Source: Cornus controversa
Lineage: Eukaryota > Streptophyta > Magnoliopsida > Cornales > Cornaceae
Direction: 5' to 3'
NCBI GenBank assembly: GCA_026545225.1
Contig: CM048846.1
Coordinates: 58,346,270 to 58,410,269, forward strand
Length of the DNA: 64,000 nt
In this document: in pieces, positions 1 through 12,800 of the stretch
Layout of the letters: each line of letters begins with the position of its first letter
Position numbering within the stretch: position 1 is the stretch's first letter
Translations under genes and position numbers: made by a program
Notes under the pieces: model-generated
Database searches by the model: none
What the model was told of the DNA's origin: nothing
The model's input: only the letters and a program-made list of their open reading frames with translations

Positions 1-123
1 CACGTATCTCCGCCACGCCTCCAAATCGCTCCTAACAGAAGAGGGCATGGCTCACTATATAGAGATCGGGTCCAATTTAGACCGGTTTTCTTTTTATTCA
101 TCATTTTTGTCATAATGCATTTT
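1..123. other. Unassigned left flank
   Basis: AT-rich sequence before the first LTR. I see no gene or repeat structure in it. Confidence 0.4.
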
Positions 124-3100
124 TGTTAAGAAATAAGCCCTCAATCACCAACCACCAAATATTACGATGTGATGATAAGTAAACAAGCACGAAGAAATTT
201 GCAAAAACACACCAAAAATTATGCGTGGTTCAGCTAAACAAGCCTAAATCCACGGATAGCCCAATTTCACTATATAGATTGTAATAGTACAAGTTAAAGA
301 ATTGTATCAAGAGTACGCTAAACTCTCAACCCTTAACCCTTGTACACCCAATCTCACTCAAAAGGAAATCACAAATTTAAGTGTCCTCTCAATAACAATA
401 AGAGTATTACCTCTACGCAAAAGTTGTCCTCTCAAATACAATGAGAGTATTGTCTATTTTCTTCTCACTTGTCTCAACCTATAACATAGATAACTATTTA
501 TAGAATCCAATTCCTTGGTGGACAAGGATTACAATTCCTTAGAGCCCAAGACTTGTCTTCTAAGAAATTACCTAATAAGACACAACTCTATAATAGAAAT
601 CTAATCACAATAGGAATTTGACCCAACCCAACAAATCTCCCACTTGGGAAAATTTTTGACAAGTCTTCAATACACGAGACTCCCGTCTGCAAATCCACAA
701 ATGATCCATCGGCCTTTCAAACTCCAACTACATAACCCGAATCAAGTATGAAACAATACTCCCTTGATCCACACGGCCAATGTATTCATGCAGCTGTATC
801 AAATCAATACTATCAAGTGACTTTGGAAGGGGACTTCAATGCAACCCTTCTCCAAGCAGTTACTTTCATCTCACCCTCGTTTGTTCAGACACATACAACA
901 TGTGCCTTCAATAAATCAAACGAAACACATCTCATGATCTTGTTACCATGTGCACCCCATTTCCTATCCACAATCGAAGTTTGAGTGCCATTGGCACTCC
1001 CCACTAGATGATACAAACCTCCACTTTATTCTCCTGGCATTAATACCATGCAGTCCCTGGTGATCTTCATGACTCCCTCTGCAATGAAGCACTTGCAACC
1101 CATAGAGTCCAACCGGCTCAAGGAAATTAGATTACACCGCAACTTGAGTGAATCTAAAAACCACTCATGTTGAGTAAGAGTATCACCTTTGTAAATTGTG
1201 AGAACATCCCCAATACAGAGTCGAATAGTGCTAACACACCGTGACTCCATATCCTGCCAATCATAAACTGACATTTTTTCGGTTTTCAACCTTACCTTTC
1301 AACGCCCATGCTAAGCATTGTTGAACCAGGATGTCCATCACCCTCCTTTGCCATGGGATGAAGTTACCCTTACCATCAAATCTCTCCACCTTGTATTGTG
1401 TAGCAATATTACCAGTCATGATTGTCACAAGTACCCAAGACGAACAACACCCGTATTACGAAGAAAAATCTAGACAAAACTTTCATCAAACACCGAGTGT
1501 GCACCTTGAAGCTTCGATACCAGTTTGTTGAGAAATAAGTCCCCAATCACGAACCACCAAATATTACGATGTGATGATAAGTAAACAAGCAAGAAGAAAT
1601 TTGCAAAAACATACAAAGAATTATACGTGGTTCGGCTAAACAAGCCTATGTCCATGGAGAGCCCGATTTCACTATATAGATTGTAACAGTACAAGTTGAA
1701 GAATTGTATCAAGGGTACGCTCAACCCTGAACCCTTGTATACCTAATCTCACTCAAAAGGAAATCACAAATTCTAAACAAGAATTTTCTCTCAAAGTGCC
1801 CTCTCACTAACAATGAGAGTATTACCTCCATGCAAAGGTTGCCCTCTCAAAACAATGAGAGTAAAGTCTCAAATACAATGAGAGTATTGCCTCTTTTCTT
1901 CTCACTTGTCTCAACCTATAACATAGGTAGCTATTTATAGAGCCCAAAACCCAATTCCTTGGTGGACAAGGATTACAATCCCTTAAAGTCCAAAACTTGC
2001 CTAACAAGTACTTTCCTTCCTTGAGACCAAGACTTGCCTTCTAAGAAATTACCTAATAAGACACAACTCTATAATAGAAACCTAATCACAATAGGAATTT
2101 GAGCCAACCCGACAAATCTCCCCCTTGGCAAAAATTTTGACAAGTCTTCAATATACGAGACTCCCATTTGCAAATCCACAAACGATCCATCGACCTTTCA
2201 AACTCCAGCTACATAACCCGAATCAAGTATGAAACAATCCACAGGGCCAATGTATTCATGCAGCTGTATCAAGTAAATACTATCAAGTAACTTTGGAAAG
2301 GGACTTCGATGCAACCCTTCTCCAAGCAGTAACTTTCATGTCACCCTCGTTTGTTCAGAAACGTACAACCCGTGTCTTCGATAAATCACACGAAACACAT
2401 CTCAAGATCTTGTTACCATGTGCACCCCATTTCCTATCCACAATCGAAGTTTGAGTGCCATTGGCACTCCCCCCCCCAGACAATACAAACCTCCACTCTG
2501 TTCTCCTTGCATTAATACCATGCAGCCCCTGGTAATCTTCATGACTCCCTCTGCAATGGAGCACTTGCAGCCCATAGAGTCCAACCGACTCAAAGAAATT
2601 AGATTACACCGCAACTTGAGTGAATCTAAAAACCACTCATGTTGAGTAAGAGTGTCACCTTTGTAAATTGTGAGAACATCCCCAATACAGAGTCGAATAG
2701 TGCTAACACGCCTTGACTCCATATCCTACCAATCATCAACTAACATTTTTTCGGTTTTCATCCTTACCTTTCAACGCCCGCGCTAAGCCTTGTTGAACCA
2801 GGATGTCCATCACCCTCCTTTGCCATAGGATGAAATTATCCTTACCATCAAATCTCTCCACCTTGTATTGTGTAGTAATATTACCGGCCATGATTGTCAC
2901 AAGTACCCAAGACGAACAACACCCGTATTATGAAGAAAAATCTAGACAAGACTTTCATCAAACACTGAGTGTGCACCTTGAAGCTTCGATACCAGTTTGT
3001 TGAGAAATAAGCCCCCAATCACGAACCACCAAATATTACGATGTAATGATAAGTAAACAAGCACGAAGAAATTTGCAAAAACACACCAAGAATTATACAT

Positions 3101-3850
3101 GGTTCGGCTAAACAGGCCTATGTCCATGGAGAGCCCGATTTCACTACATAGATTGTAACAGTACAAGTTGAAGAATTGTATCAAGAGTATGCTCAACTTT
3201 CAACCCTTAACCCTTGTACACCCAATCTCACTCAAAAGGAAATCACAAATTCTAAACAAGAATTCTCTCTCAAAGTGTCCTCTAAATAACAATGAGAGTA
3301 TTACATCTACGCAAAAGTTGCCCTCTCAAAACAAAGAGAGTAACCTCTCAAATACAATGAGAGTATTGCCTCTTTTCTTCTCACTTGTCTCAATCTATAA
3401 CATAGGTAACTATTTATAGAGCCCAATTCCTTGGTGGACAATGATTACAATTCCTTAGAGCTCAAGACTTGCCTAACAAGTATTTTCCTTCCTTGAGACC
3501 AAGACTTGCCTTCTAAGAAATTACCTAATAAGACATAACTTTATAATAGAAACCTAATCACAATAGAAATTTGAGCGAACCCAACAAATCTCCTCCTTGG
3601 CAAAAATTTTGACAAGTCTTCAACAAACGAGACTCCCGTCTACAAATCCACTAAAGATCCTTTGGCATTTCAAACTCCAGCTACATAACCCAAATCAAGT
3701 ATGAAACAATACTCCCCTTGATCCACATGGCCAATGTATTCATGCAGCTGTATCAAGTCAACACTATCAAGTGACTTTGGAAGGGGACTTCAATGCAACC
3801 CTTCTCCAAGCAGGAACTTTCATCCCACCCTCGTCTGTCCGAAAACATAC
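124..3850 (-). mobile_element. Tandem three-LTR small Copia-type element (fossil)
   Basis: Read on the minus strand, three copies of one LTR lie at 124-633, 1526-2114 and 2998-3586 (the first shorter than the other two). They alternate with two nearly equal internal regions (634-1525 and 2115-2997). A third, partial internal region runs from 3587 to about 3850. Each LTR copy has TGTT...AACA-type ends. A purine tract lies just inside one side of each LTR, and a primer-binding-like site (TGGTATCGAAGC) lies beside LTRs 2 and 3. The internal regions keep only a short Copia protease-area remnant ([23 protein letters not shown]), so the unit is a non-autonomous or internally deleted derivative. Shared LTRs in tandem suggest unequal recombination between LTRs. 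It is broken. A relative lies at 50,196-51,530. Confidence 0.8.
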
Positions 3851-4060
3851 AACCCGCGAATTGTCGAAAAACCCAAAAGGAAAACTGTAATGACCCGTCT
3901 TGGAGAAACCTCATATTAGTAGAATCGTATGTGTAAAGATAGCATGTGAAGATAGTTTCCAATATAATTAGGGGTTAAATATCTTAATAGAGACCACTAT
4001 CTCCATAACTCCTCATGGTGGATGAGTTAACCCACAATCAAGTAGTGGATCACTACTACA

Positions 4061-4085
4061 TTATGTATGTGTGTGTGTGTGTGTA
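4061..4085. repeat. GT-rich microsatellite
   Basis: A short run of TG dinucleotides lies within the Gypsy-type solo LTR and passes into AT-rich sequence. Confidence 0.8.
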
Positions 4086-4675
4086 TATCCATATATATAT
4101 GTGGTGCACCATTCAAAAAAAGGAAAGAAAAAAAAGAAAAAAATTCTCTACAATGATTTTGAGGTAGGTATTCACTATCATCTTTTTAAATGTTATTTTT
4201 TGAAAAGAATATGTTGGATTCTGCTATTTAAATGTTCATATCATGCTGTCTGAAAATACAAGCATGATTATTACTGTATGATTTTTATTATAAAAAAAAA
4301 ATAGATGCTCTATAGTGATTTACATGACTATGAACTTTTGGAATTCAAATCATGTACAGAATACTCTAATTTTTTTAAATTGATAAAATAAACGGATTTG
4401 CAAAAAATCCAGTGTTTTGGCATGTGGGTATGTGATGGGGTTCGTGATGACGGATGCCTGATTAGAGCCGAGAGCTGAACAACCAAGTGCCTATTGCATG
4501 TGAAGTACAACAACCACGTGGGGTTTATAGAAGGGATGCCTTCCGGAGTCACATGACACATTCGAGAGGATGGTTAATTAGAAAAATATATATATAAATT
4601 TGATTCAAGAAACAATTTTTAAATGAAAACTGAATTGGTCTTATCATTTGTATTTCTATGTATTGTTGTTTTGTG

Positions 4676-5078
4676 TGATGTTGATTAAAAAATAAAAGAT
4701 TGAAGAGAGAAATAAAGAATGAAACAACACAAGGATATTCGTGGTTTGGCCACTATGGCCTACATCCACGGCACACAAAGCCCAAAAGGGTTACATCACT
4801 TTTATTGTACTCTCTCTTAGTTTTGTTTACAATGACCACCTCTATTTATAGGTGAAAGAATACAAGTGATAAATATGAAAAATACATTGATGGAGGATTC
4901 CTAAAATCAATCACATAAATCACTCCTATCAATATTCTATCAAAGCTTAAATCACTCCTATCATGATATTCTTCCAACAGTATGATGATAATATGAAAAC
5001 CTATTTTCTTGTACAAACTTGTATGATTTTGAGATGAGTGGTTGCTAATGGGCTTTCCAAAGCTCACCCTCCCAACAT
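4676..5078 (-). mobile_element. Copia-type solo LTR nested in the Gypsy LTR (fossil)
   Basis: About 400 bp bounded by TGTTGATT... and ...CTCCCAACA, the reverse complement of a TGTTGGGAG...AATCAACA LTR. It contains the common plant LTR motif around a 'GTGGTTTGGCC...ATCCACGG' stretch and a TATTTATAGG promoter-like element. A related copy in plus orientation lies at 48,285-48,588. I found no clear target duplication. Confidence 0.65.
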
Positions 5079-6052
5079 TCTTTTTAGATTAGTGGGGACA
5101 AGGAGCATAAGGAATGGAGGAGGATCAACCTAGTTGGTTTAGTGGTAGTTTGGTTTTTAGGAAGCTATGAATAAAATCATCTGATACCACGATACTCACT
5201 GTTTTGTAATAAATTTATAGATAATCGTTTCTGGAATTATGGATTAGTGGTTGTTTTTGTGACATTAATGAGTATTGATTAGAGTTTATGCGTCAATACT
5301 GATTGGCAGACTGAACAAATTATATGATTTAAAACAGGTTAGATTTGTTACCTAAGAGATATTATTACCTTCTGGTAAAATTTCATGAATTTTCAACGTA
5401 TATGCCATTTTTGGTGAATTACACAATGTGAAACAATTGCAATTATGTCATGGACTCTGTTGCAGATTACTTGACTATAGAAAATTATTTTAAGGACCTA
5501 ATGATTTCAAAATATTATCATTTATATAAGGTTGGAAAGATCAGAAAGTATATTTTCTGAAAATGTAAATATTGTAAATATATTTGAAATAAATAATTAC
5601 CAGAAATTAAAATAAGACCAGTAGGTCAGTTCCTGGCAGCAAGCATGTAGCAATTTGGAAATTGATAAATAAATACTAAATCCATTTACGGACTGTTTAG
5701 TTATTTGTCGTAATGTCCTTGTGTCTAGTATTTAAGATTCAAATTTCACATGATTTTAGTAAATGGTTGGTGAGCTATTAATTTTTGAAGTCAGAAGGGT
5801 TGTTCCAGACGGTTCCTTGAAATTGGTGTTAAATGACGTTGTTATGATTGTTAATCACCCCTGAACTATGGTAAAACTTGTATCACGAAGTTGGGGGCAT
5901 GACAAGAACTATCCACGAACACCGAGAATCTCACCATAGAAATACGGATCTGAATCCATCTCCACAGCTCCACCCCCTCCGAAACCCAACCTCTCTAAAA
6001 CATATAGCAAAAAACTCCAACTCACATGGTCATACGCCTTCTCTATGTCAAG

Positions 6053-7027
6053 CAGAGCTGCAAACAAGTTGTGCCAAGCCGAGCATTGTGTTGTTCGGGC
6101 TCGGCTCGGCAAGTCTAGATGGTGTCCGAACTCAGCTTGTTACTCGATCGAGCCTAGCTTGGGCACAATTGAGCCCGGCTCGACATTGTTAAAAAAAACT
6201 CGAGCTCGGCCCGTGAGCTCGATTACATTTCTCAATATACATCAATATACATTTCAAAAATAAAAATATTCATCAATATACAACCTACATAAATATATAA
6301 ATATATACCTGATCATTTGACTGGTGGAAGAAATCATAGTTAAAATTTACAATCGCCGCCATTAATCTTTAATCTCTTTCACAGAACTTCCAACTCCACT
6401 ATCAATATCACGGGATAGAGATAGAGAACCATGAAAAGAAAGAAAGGTGGGAGATCGCAGAGAAATATGACCACAAGAGGCAAAGACAGAGAGAGAGAGA
6501 GAGAACCATGTATTTTCAGCCATGGTATTGTGCATAGTCGTCGCCAGTGGTGTTGTGGCCGCATTGCCACTACTTGCTTCCAAGGGATGTGGCATCTATG
6601 GTTGGGATTTATATGAGGGTGAGAGAGTTATGTTGTAGAGTTTATATGGATCGGCTGGGAACATGGACTTGGACTTTTTATATTTAAGAGGGCTGATATT
6701 AGAAATATTAATTCGATTGGGTTGCACTGAGATGGGCTCTACCTTAAGTTAAAATGAAAAGAAATGGGTATAAATTATAGAGTTATATATATGTATGTGT
6801 ATTTATATTCACGAGCTAAAAAACAAGCCCATTAACGAGCTCATTCACAAATGTGTTTGCGAGCTAACGAGTTGAGTTGGAAGGTGTTTGAGATTGGCTC
6901 CTTTATTAATCAAACCTATAAATTTAGTTCAAGCTCAGTGCGTTTATTAAATAAACGAACACGAACTGAACTCTTAGCAAACTAAGTCCGAACTGTTAGC
7001 GAACAGATCGGATCGTTTGCAGCCCAA
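6053..7027. mobile_element. hAT-type non-autonomous DNA transposon in the LINE
   Basis: The element is 975 bp. Its ends are inverted (CAGAGCTGCAAAC at the left; the right end reads TTGGGCTGCAAAC when complemented). It is flanked by 8-bp direct copies of LINE sequence, ATGTCAAG (6045-6052) and ATGTCAAA (7028-7035), with 7 of 8 bases equal. An 8-bp duplication and (A)GGGCTGCAAAC-like ends fit the hAT superfamily. Near both ends it is rich in short GAGCTCG/GAGCCGAGC-like words. It encodes no transposase I can recognise. The LINE reads through the duplicated site on both sides, which fixes the boundaries. Confidence 0.8.
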
Positions 7028-7600
7028 ATGTCAAACTTGCAAACAATTCTTGACACCCCACTACTCAATCTGGAATCTATGCACTCGCTAGCGATGAGAA
7101 CCAAATCCAAAATCTGCCTCCCACCTACAAAAGCATTTTGAGACTCCTAGACTACACCATCCATGACTCCCTTCAATGTCAGAGCTAGGACTTTTGCTAA
7201 TAGTTTGTACATACTTCCCACTAAGCTAATAACCGTAAAGTCCTTACCATCAATGGGGCCCCTTTTCTTAATGATAAGAGCAATAAAAGTGGCGTTCATG
7301 CTCTTCTCGAACTGCCAATCACCGCATTTCTGACCACTTTCCAGTTCTGTTGAAAAATAAAAAATAATAATATTGTGAACCCATTCAGCCACGGGGCCTT
7401 ATCCCCATTGCAGCTCCACAAAGCTAGAGCAACCTCCTCTCATTAAACAGGCACTCCAAACTCACTCTCTCCTCCTTTGAGATCATGTCAAACTCCAAGC
7501 CATTCAACAAAGGTCTCTAGGGAATACACTCCATGTATAGCTGGTAGAACGAAGCAACCCCACTGCTAATATCCTCATCCTTGCTCAACAATTATATTCT

Positions 7601-9819
7601 GTATGGCTTAATGGCAAGTTTATTTATTTTGGTTGACTCTCATATTAACACTTTAGGGTTTCCTCAAATTGTTTCAACTTTTGGCTAGGCCCTGGATTTT
7701 GATCCTTTGCTTCCCAGAAATTAATTTGGGCAAACCCAAGAAATTTTGAGAAATCAATCCCCTCTCAAAAAGATCAGAAGGGACGAGGTCAGGAAGATTT
7801 TAGAGAGAGCCACCAATCAGGTTCAGCCAATCATTTATATAGACAAAACTGTAAGGTCCAAGCTTCTTTCTTGGTCCTAGTAAAAATTTTCTCTTGCTGA
7901 CAATGTTGGCAGCTGAGAACCGTAGGAAAGAAAAAGAAAAGTTGGGAACTTTGAGCAAAAAAATCTAATTATATCCTATAGTTAAATTGCATGCCTGATT
8001 GATTGTTTTTTGAAATTAAATTTAATTCTTATGCTTTATTTAGGAGGAAGAAGTAAATATTTCTACACATCCTTTTATGATAAATTTCTTTCGCATTAAA
8101 GAATATAAAACAGCCCCCCAGCCCCAAGTTGAGCCCAGACAAGGAAAGATGAGGAAGCAAAAAGGGATCATAATCCACAAAAGAAATTTCAAAGAGAAGT
8201 ACCGAAGAAAGCTTGGAGGAAACTCCATTGAAGACACTAACATTCAATCTTTCATAAGAGTAATGTAATTATATAGTTTCCACAGGAAAAATGTATGAAA
8301 CAGAGGCAATTAAGTAACATCTGTGAGCAGATATGAAATCATGCATCCAGGAATTGCTTTAATGCTTAGATTCGTAAGCAAAGGAATTCCCAACTAGAGC
8401 ATGCTCTTTACACAAGATTTTGCCATAACTCTGTTGACTTTGTACCCCTTTTCCTGACTGATTTTTTTATTTTTCATCCCACAAAATTTCTTTTCAAATT
8501 GTTTAAAAAGAAGATCTCAAGAAACCATAGCTCCAAGCAGGAAAGAAGGGTGGACCACAAACTCGAACAAAATGAGTGGATGGGGATAAAAGATTTCAAG
8601 AAACCATTGCTCCAAGGGGAAAGAAGGATTAACCACAATCTCGAACAAAATGAGTGAATGTGGATAAATCACCGGTATTGAGCTGTACTCTTGAGGAGAT
8701 TTAACAAAAACGGTTATACCTAAAGGGGTTACTCCAAATAACAAAACAAAACTTTTATGACACTTCAGCCAATGAAAATGTATCTTTAGACGTATTGAGC
8801 AACTACCATCTTCTTCCTGATCATGGATTGAAATGGTTGGAAGAAGGGTAGCCAGATTCATCAGGTCACAATTTAAATGTCTCAAGTGTTCCTTATAGGA
8901 AAAAGAAGAAAATGTCAGTTGAATGACTCCAGCAATACATAACAATGTTGACCTATTAATCCTCTCTCTCCCCCTTACCAAATTTAAGGAGAGTAGAGGG
9001 TAATGAGCCAGTAAGACAGATCATGCCCTCTGAAATATCTGGATGTAAATCTATTCTGAATGAGTAGGTCATGTGGAAATGATCATGACGAATTAAGGCA
9101 GCAGATTGCCTACTTTCAAAAGAAAACAGTTCTGTAACAACGCAAAAAGAATTCGATCATTCAAAAAGGCTTCATCCATTGAACTCTTTTCTTTTCTTTC
9201 ATTAAAAAATACTAAGTAACCATTAAAACTAGATAAATATTAGCAAGCATATGATAACAGTGTCCTTTTCTTTTATGTTTCCCCGGAAAAGGCCAAGCAT
9301 ATGATCACATAATTAAATGTCATGATGTCAACATAAACTAGGTAAACAAGCTTGTGGAAAGACCAACTACTTTAAGAAATTGAGTACTCGATTTTTTTTC
9401 GATAGCCTTTATATATTTTGATTTTAATAATTTTGAATTCATATCTGAAATCAAAACATTTCATTAGATGGTTAAATACTAATGATAAAACCAAAATTCG
9501 ATTGCTAAACCAGGTTCAATATGGGCATGACTTTCCAGTTGGACCAAGTTTCCTGGATATTGCAAAAGAATTCTGCCAACTTCTTAAAGAGTTAAAGATC
9601 ATTAAGAAGATGCCTTGCATACAATGATTATTCAAAAGACAAAAGCCAAAAGTTTTTCTTGCATGAATGCAAAGTTAATACTAAGTACCAGAAGGCATAC
9701 AGCGCAAGCTAACAACACAAAGTGCATAACCACGTAATGTAGTTCTAAAGTTGGATAAGGAAAAATTCAGGAAAAAAAAAAAGTTGGATAAGGATTAAAA
9801 AAAAAAATGCGCAACGTAC
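7601..9819. other. Non-coding stretch between the LINE and the protease exons
   Basis: If the protease gene continues left, this is part of its intron 7; otherwise it is downstream DNA. I see no further protease exon. The 154-aa minus-strand open frame at 8517-8981 resembles no family and is partly a tandem repeat. Confidence 0.5.
8513..8667. repeat. Two-copy tandem repeat, unit about 76-77 bp
   Basis: Two adjacent diverged copies, each starting near a CAAGAAACCAT word (about 8517 and 8593) and each containing CTCGAACAAAATGAGTG. It explains the odd minus-strand open frame here. Confidence 0.75.
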
Positions 9820-12800
9820 CCATCACATTTATACATATTATCTCCATGGAGCCTCTCTCTGATCGTGAACTGGTCTAAGCATTCCTCTAAAGATGCAGCA
9901 TCCCCTTGAATTTCAACAGTTAAATCCATCATATTTTCATACTGGTTTGAAATATTATTGCATTTTGTACAAATCACCTGAGAGAAACAAATACATTGAG
10001 GACAGACTTGAAGACAAAAAATTACATCAATATATTGAACTACATGGAGAACTATCTGCCATAAACAAATTAAAGAACTTCTACAATCAAGAAGCAGAAC
10101 ACACAACTTCAAACTGGAAGCTACCTGAGATTGAAGGTGACCACCAAATATATGCTGAATAAGGGTTGTCTCTTGAGAGCTAGGATGAAGGGCCTTTTCT
10201 CCACCAAATTCATCAAGGCACACTGATTGCATTGTATCAATTGCAAACCTATAATATGAATGAAGTTTTATCTAAGAACTAGTACTTGTCATAAAATACA
10301 CATGAAGTCTGTGATGAAATAATCTTTATAGATGATTCAGTGGGATGACATCACTGGAGAAACTAAATTAAACTAAGTCAAAAGAAAGCAACAAGAACCT
10401 CATGAACTCATGGGCATCCTCTTGCTTTCCATAACCAAGATTACCACCTATGTTAGGTAATCGTGAGAGGATATTGATTGGTGAAAAGGGATGTCGACTT
10501 TCACTGGCTCTTTCAACATGTGATTGAAATTCACATAGGAAGCACCAATCATTCCGTTTGCCTGAGAAAAAAATAAACAAAAAACAAGAGAATGAAGAGT
10601 TGTTTGACCATTTGTTGGAAACAAACAGGAACCCATGAATAGTTCTGATCTATAAATTTACATTCTCTACGATGGCCTTTTCCCAACAAGTAGGCAACAA
10701 GTGGCCGAGTGTATGCAAGACATTGTAGAACAACATTAGCAAAGCAACTGCACAAAAGCCCGAACAAAATATAAAGATTTAGAACTCTAGTACATAAAAC
10801 ATAAGCACGTGTGATAAGTGAATCTGAACCTCCCAAGTGAATCTGAACCTCCCAAGCCAGTTAGAGTATCCAATAATCATTTTATAGCAAATCATTAGTA
10901 CAGTAAACATAACCTGTTTCCACAATTTAAAAGCCCACAAGGAGTATATCCCGGCTTGTCCCAGTTGAAAAGTTCCACAAAATCCTCGTAGGGAAAAAGA
11001 ATCTGAAAATATAAATGCATATACTGGTATAATTTAAGTCGAAGATTTACCAAATATATGTATAAAGCAATGTTAAAAGGGCATCCCTTTACCTCTTTCG
11101 ACAGCTTTAGAGTCTTAGTGGTTCCACTTGCAGGAACTAGTGCAACCGCAGTGGAAGATTTACGTCCGCACTGCACAGATGCAGACTGCACTGTATTTAC
11201 CTTGCCAGACAATTGCAGGTCCTTGCACTTTTTGTTATGCCCAGATCTCCAATGAGATGTTTGGCATGCTTCCGAGCTGGTAAATGAAGAAGGCAGCAAA
11301 CAATAAAGTTCCAATAAAATATATAGATGGTAACCTCCCAGTAGGGATATGCATGAAATCCATAATAACAGATCACACTCTAGCACAAAAGAATGAGAAC
11401 TAGGGGTGGAAATTCGTGTTCCCGTGTCATGTTCGTGTCGTGTCGATCTATGAGTATTATGCTAAACAGCTCAACCCTAATCTGACCCATTTAATAATCG
11501 TGTCAAAGACCCTTAACACTAACTCAACCCGTTTATTAAACGTGTTACACGTGTCGACTCGAATAATCCGTTTAAATATGTCCTATAATGACATGATTCA
11601 TTTAATAACCTTTTTAATCCATTTAACTTATATGATATGAGTTTCTCCACCTCTTAAAATTTGTCTGAAGATCATATAAAAAATAAAGTATATATCTATA
11701 CATAAACCCTAAAATCAAACTATATTATAAATTTTGTATCTATATATAAACCCTAAAAACATACTAAGGTGATTCAACAACTGGGAAGACACCGTAGCAA
11801 TCTCATCCTTGCATTTTATGCCTACATCAGTCCTGTAAACAAACAAATAGATTACAAACAATTACAATATATATAACTATATATACATAAGTTTAAATAA
11901 AACCAGAATATACGAACAACTCATGTTGTAATCGTGTCACGGGTTAGACAACTTAGACTCAAACCCAACACGTTTTTTGCGTGTCATGTTCGTGCCGACC
12001 TGTTCATTAAACGTGTTGTTTACCTTAAACCCAAACCTGCTTAACTCATGTCCTATTTGTGTCATGTTGCTGTGTCGAGTCCAATTTTGCCGCCCCTGAT
12101 GAAAACTAGGAAAAGCAGCAAAAAAAGCATAAAACTACTGGTTACCAACAAAAGGACTGGAAGTCAGTAGTAGGAATGTCACGCCCCAATTTCTGACACC
12201 CAGTTAAGAGCGAGGGAAATGAGGAGTGAACAGTGAAAATAACCCAAAATACCCTCTTTCTCGGGAAAACTAACATCCAAACCAAGTCTTATAACCGCGA
12301 AAGCAACCTGGTATACATATAATTAGGTGAATATGCATATCAATTCATTGTTCTCATCATTGGAAGTCATTTGGAACAATTTCAAAACGAAAGAGGTTTT
12401 CGACCCCTCGTGAATAGTAATTTTTCATAAAAGTTTCGAAAACAATTTTGAACCATTATCTTATCCTAATATAGTCCCAAGAAGCTTAAAAATACAATTT
12501 AGACCTTTTGGAAAGGTCCCAAAACCCTACTTTTAACTTTTAGACAGTAGCTAAAAAGCTACAGTAACTCAGATTCAAGATTTGAATCTTAAGCTGAAAT
12601 TTATGCCATTTGATAGAGGGTTTAAAAATACCCAATTTTAAAATTAAAAAAAAAACTCACTCAATTCGGGTTCGAAATGAATGAGTTATGCCCTTCCGAA
12701 GTTTGGACCAAAAATACAACTTGTCCAATACCATCACTTACATATATTTGAAGTCCAAAAGAGAGGAGATTAGTTAGAACAGTAATCAAAATAACAAAGT

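Larger units (their letters stand above)
3886..5904 (+). mobile_element. Gypsy-type solo LTR inserted in the LINE (fossil)
   Basis: The segment starts TGTAATGACCCG and ends GGGGGCATGACA, the same terminal style as the other large LTRs here. It is flanked by AAAAC (3881-3885) and AGAAC (5905-5909), a 5-bp target duplication with one mismatch. LINE coding sequence resumes on both sides, which supports the boundaries. There is no internal region, so it is a solo LTR of about 2.0 kb. A second, smaller LTR lies inside it. Confidence 0.75.
3851..7600 (-). mobile_element. LINE (non-LTR retrotransposon) reverse transcriptase remnant, interrupted twice
   Basis: On the minus strand, reading from about 7600 downward, translated pieces follow the order of plant LINE reverse transcriptases: a GDKAP block near 7400, then FEKSMNATFIALIIKK and ISLVGSMYKLLAKVLA (7147-7340), [13 protein letters not shown] (about 7100), [17 protein letters not shown] (about 6050-6000), and finally GFFDNSRGL near 3850-3880. 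The frame is broken by stops and shifts, so it is a dead copy. The gap between the 7028 and 6052 pieces is a hAT-type insertion. The gap between 5905 and 3885 is an LTR insertion. Its left end abuts the tandem Copia unit around 3850. No 3' tail or target duplication is visible. Confidence 0.85.

Noticed and set aside
5136-5165. tRNA-like box A (TAGTTGGTTTAGTGG)
   Set aside because: No box B follows at a suitable distance, and it lies inside an LTR.
5878-6263. Plus-strand open frames as genes
   Set aside because: They are antisense shadows of the LINE and read through into the hAT element.
8517-8981. 154-codon minus-strand open frame as a gene or missing UBP exon
   Set aside because: It matches no protease block, and its second half is a two-copy tandem DNA repeat.
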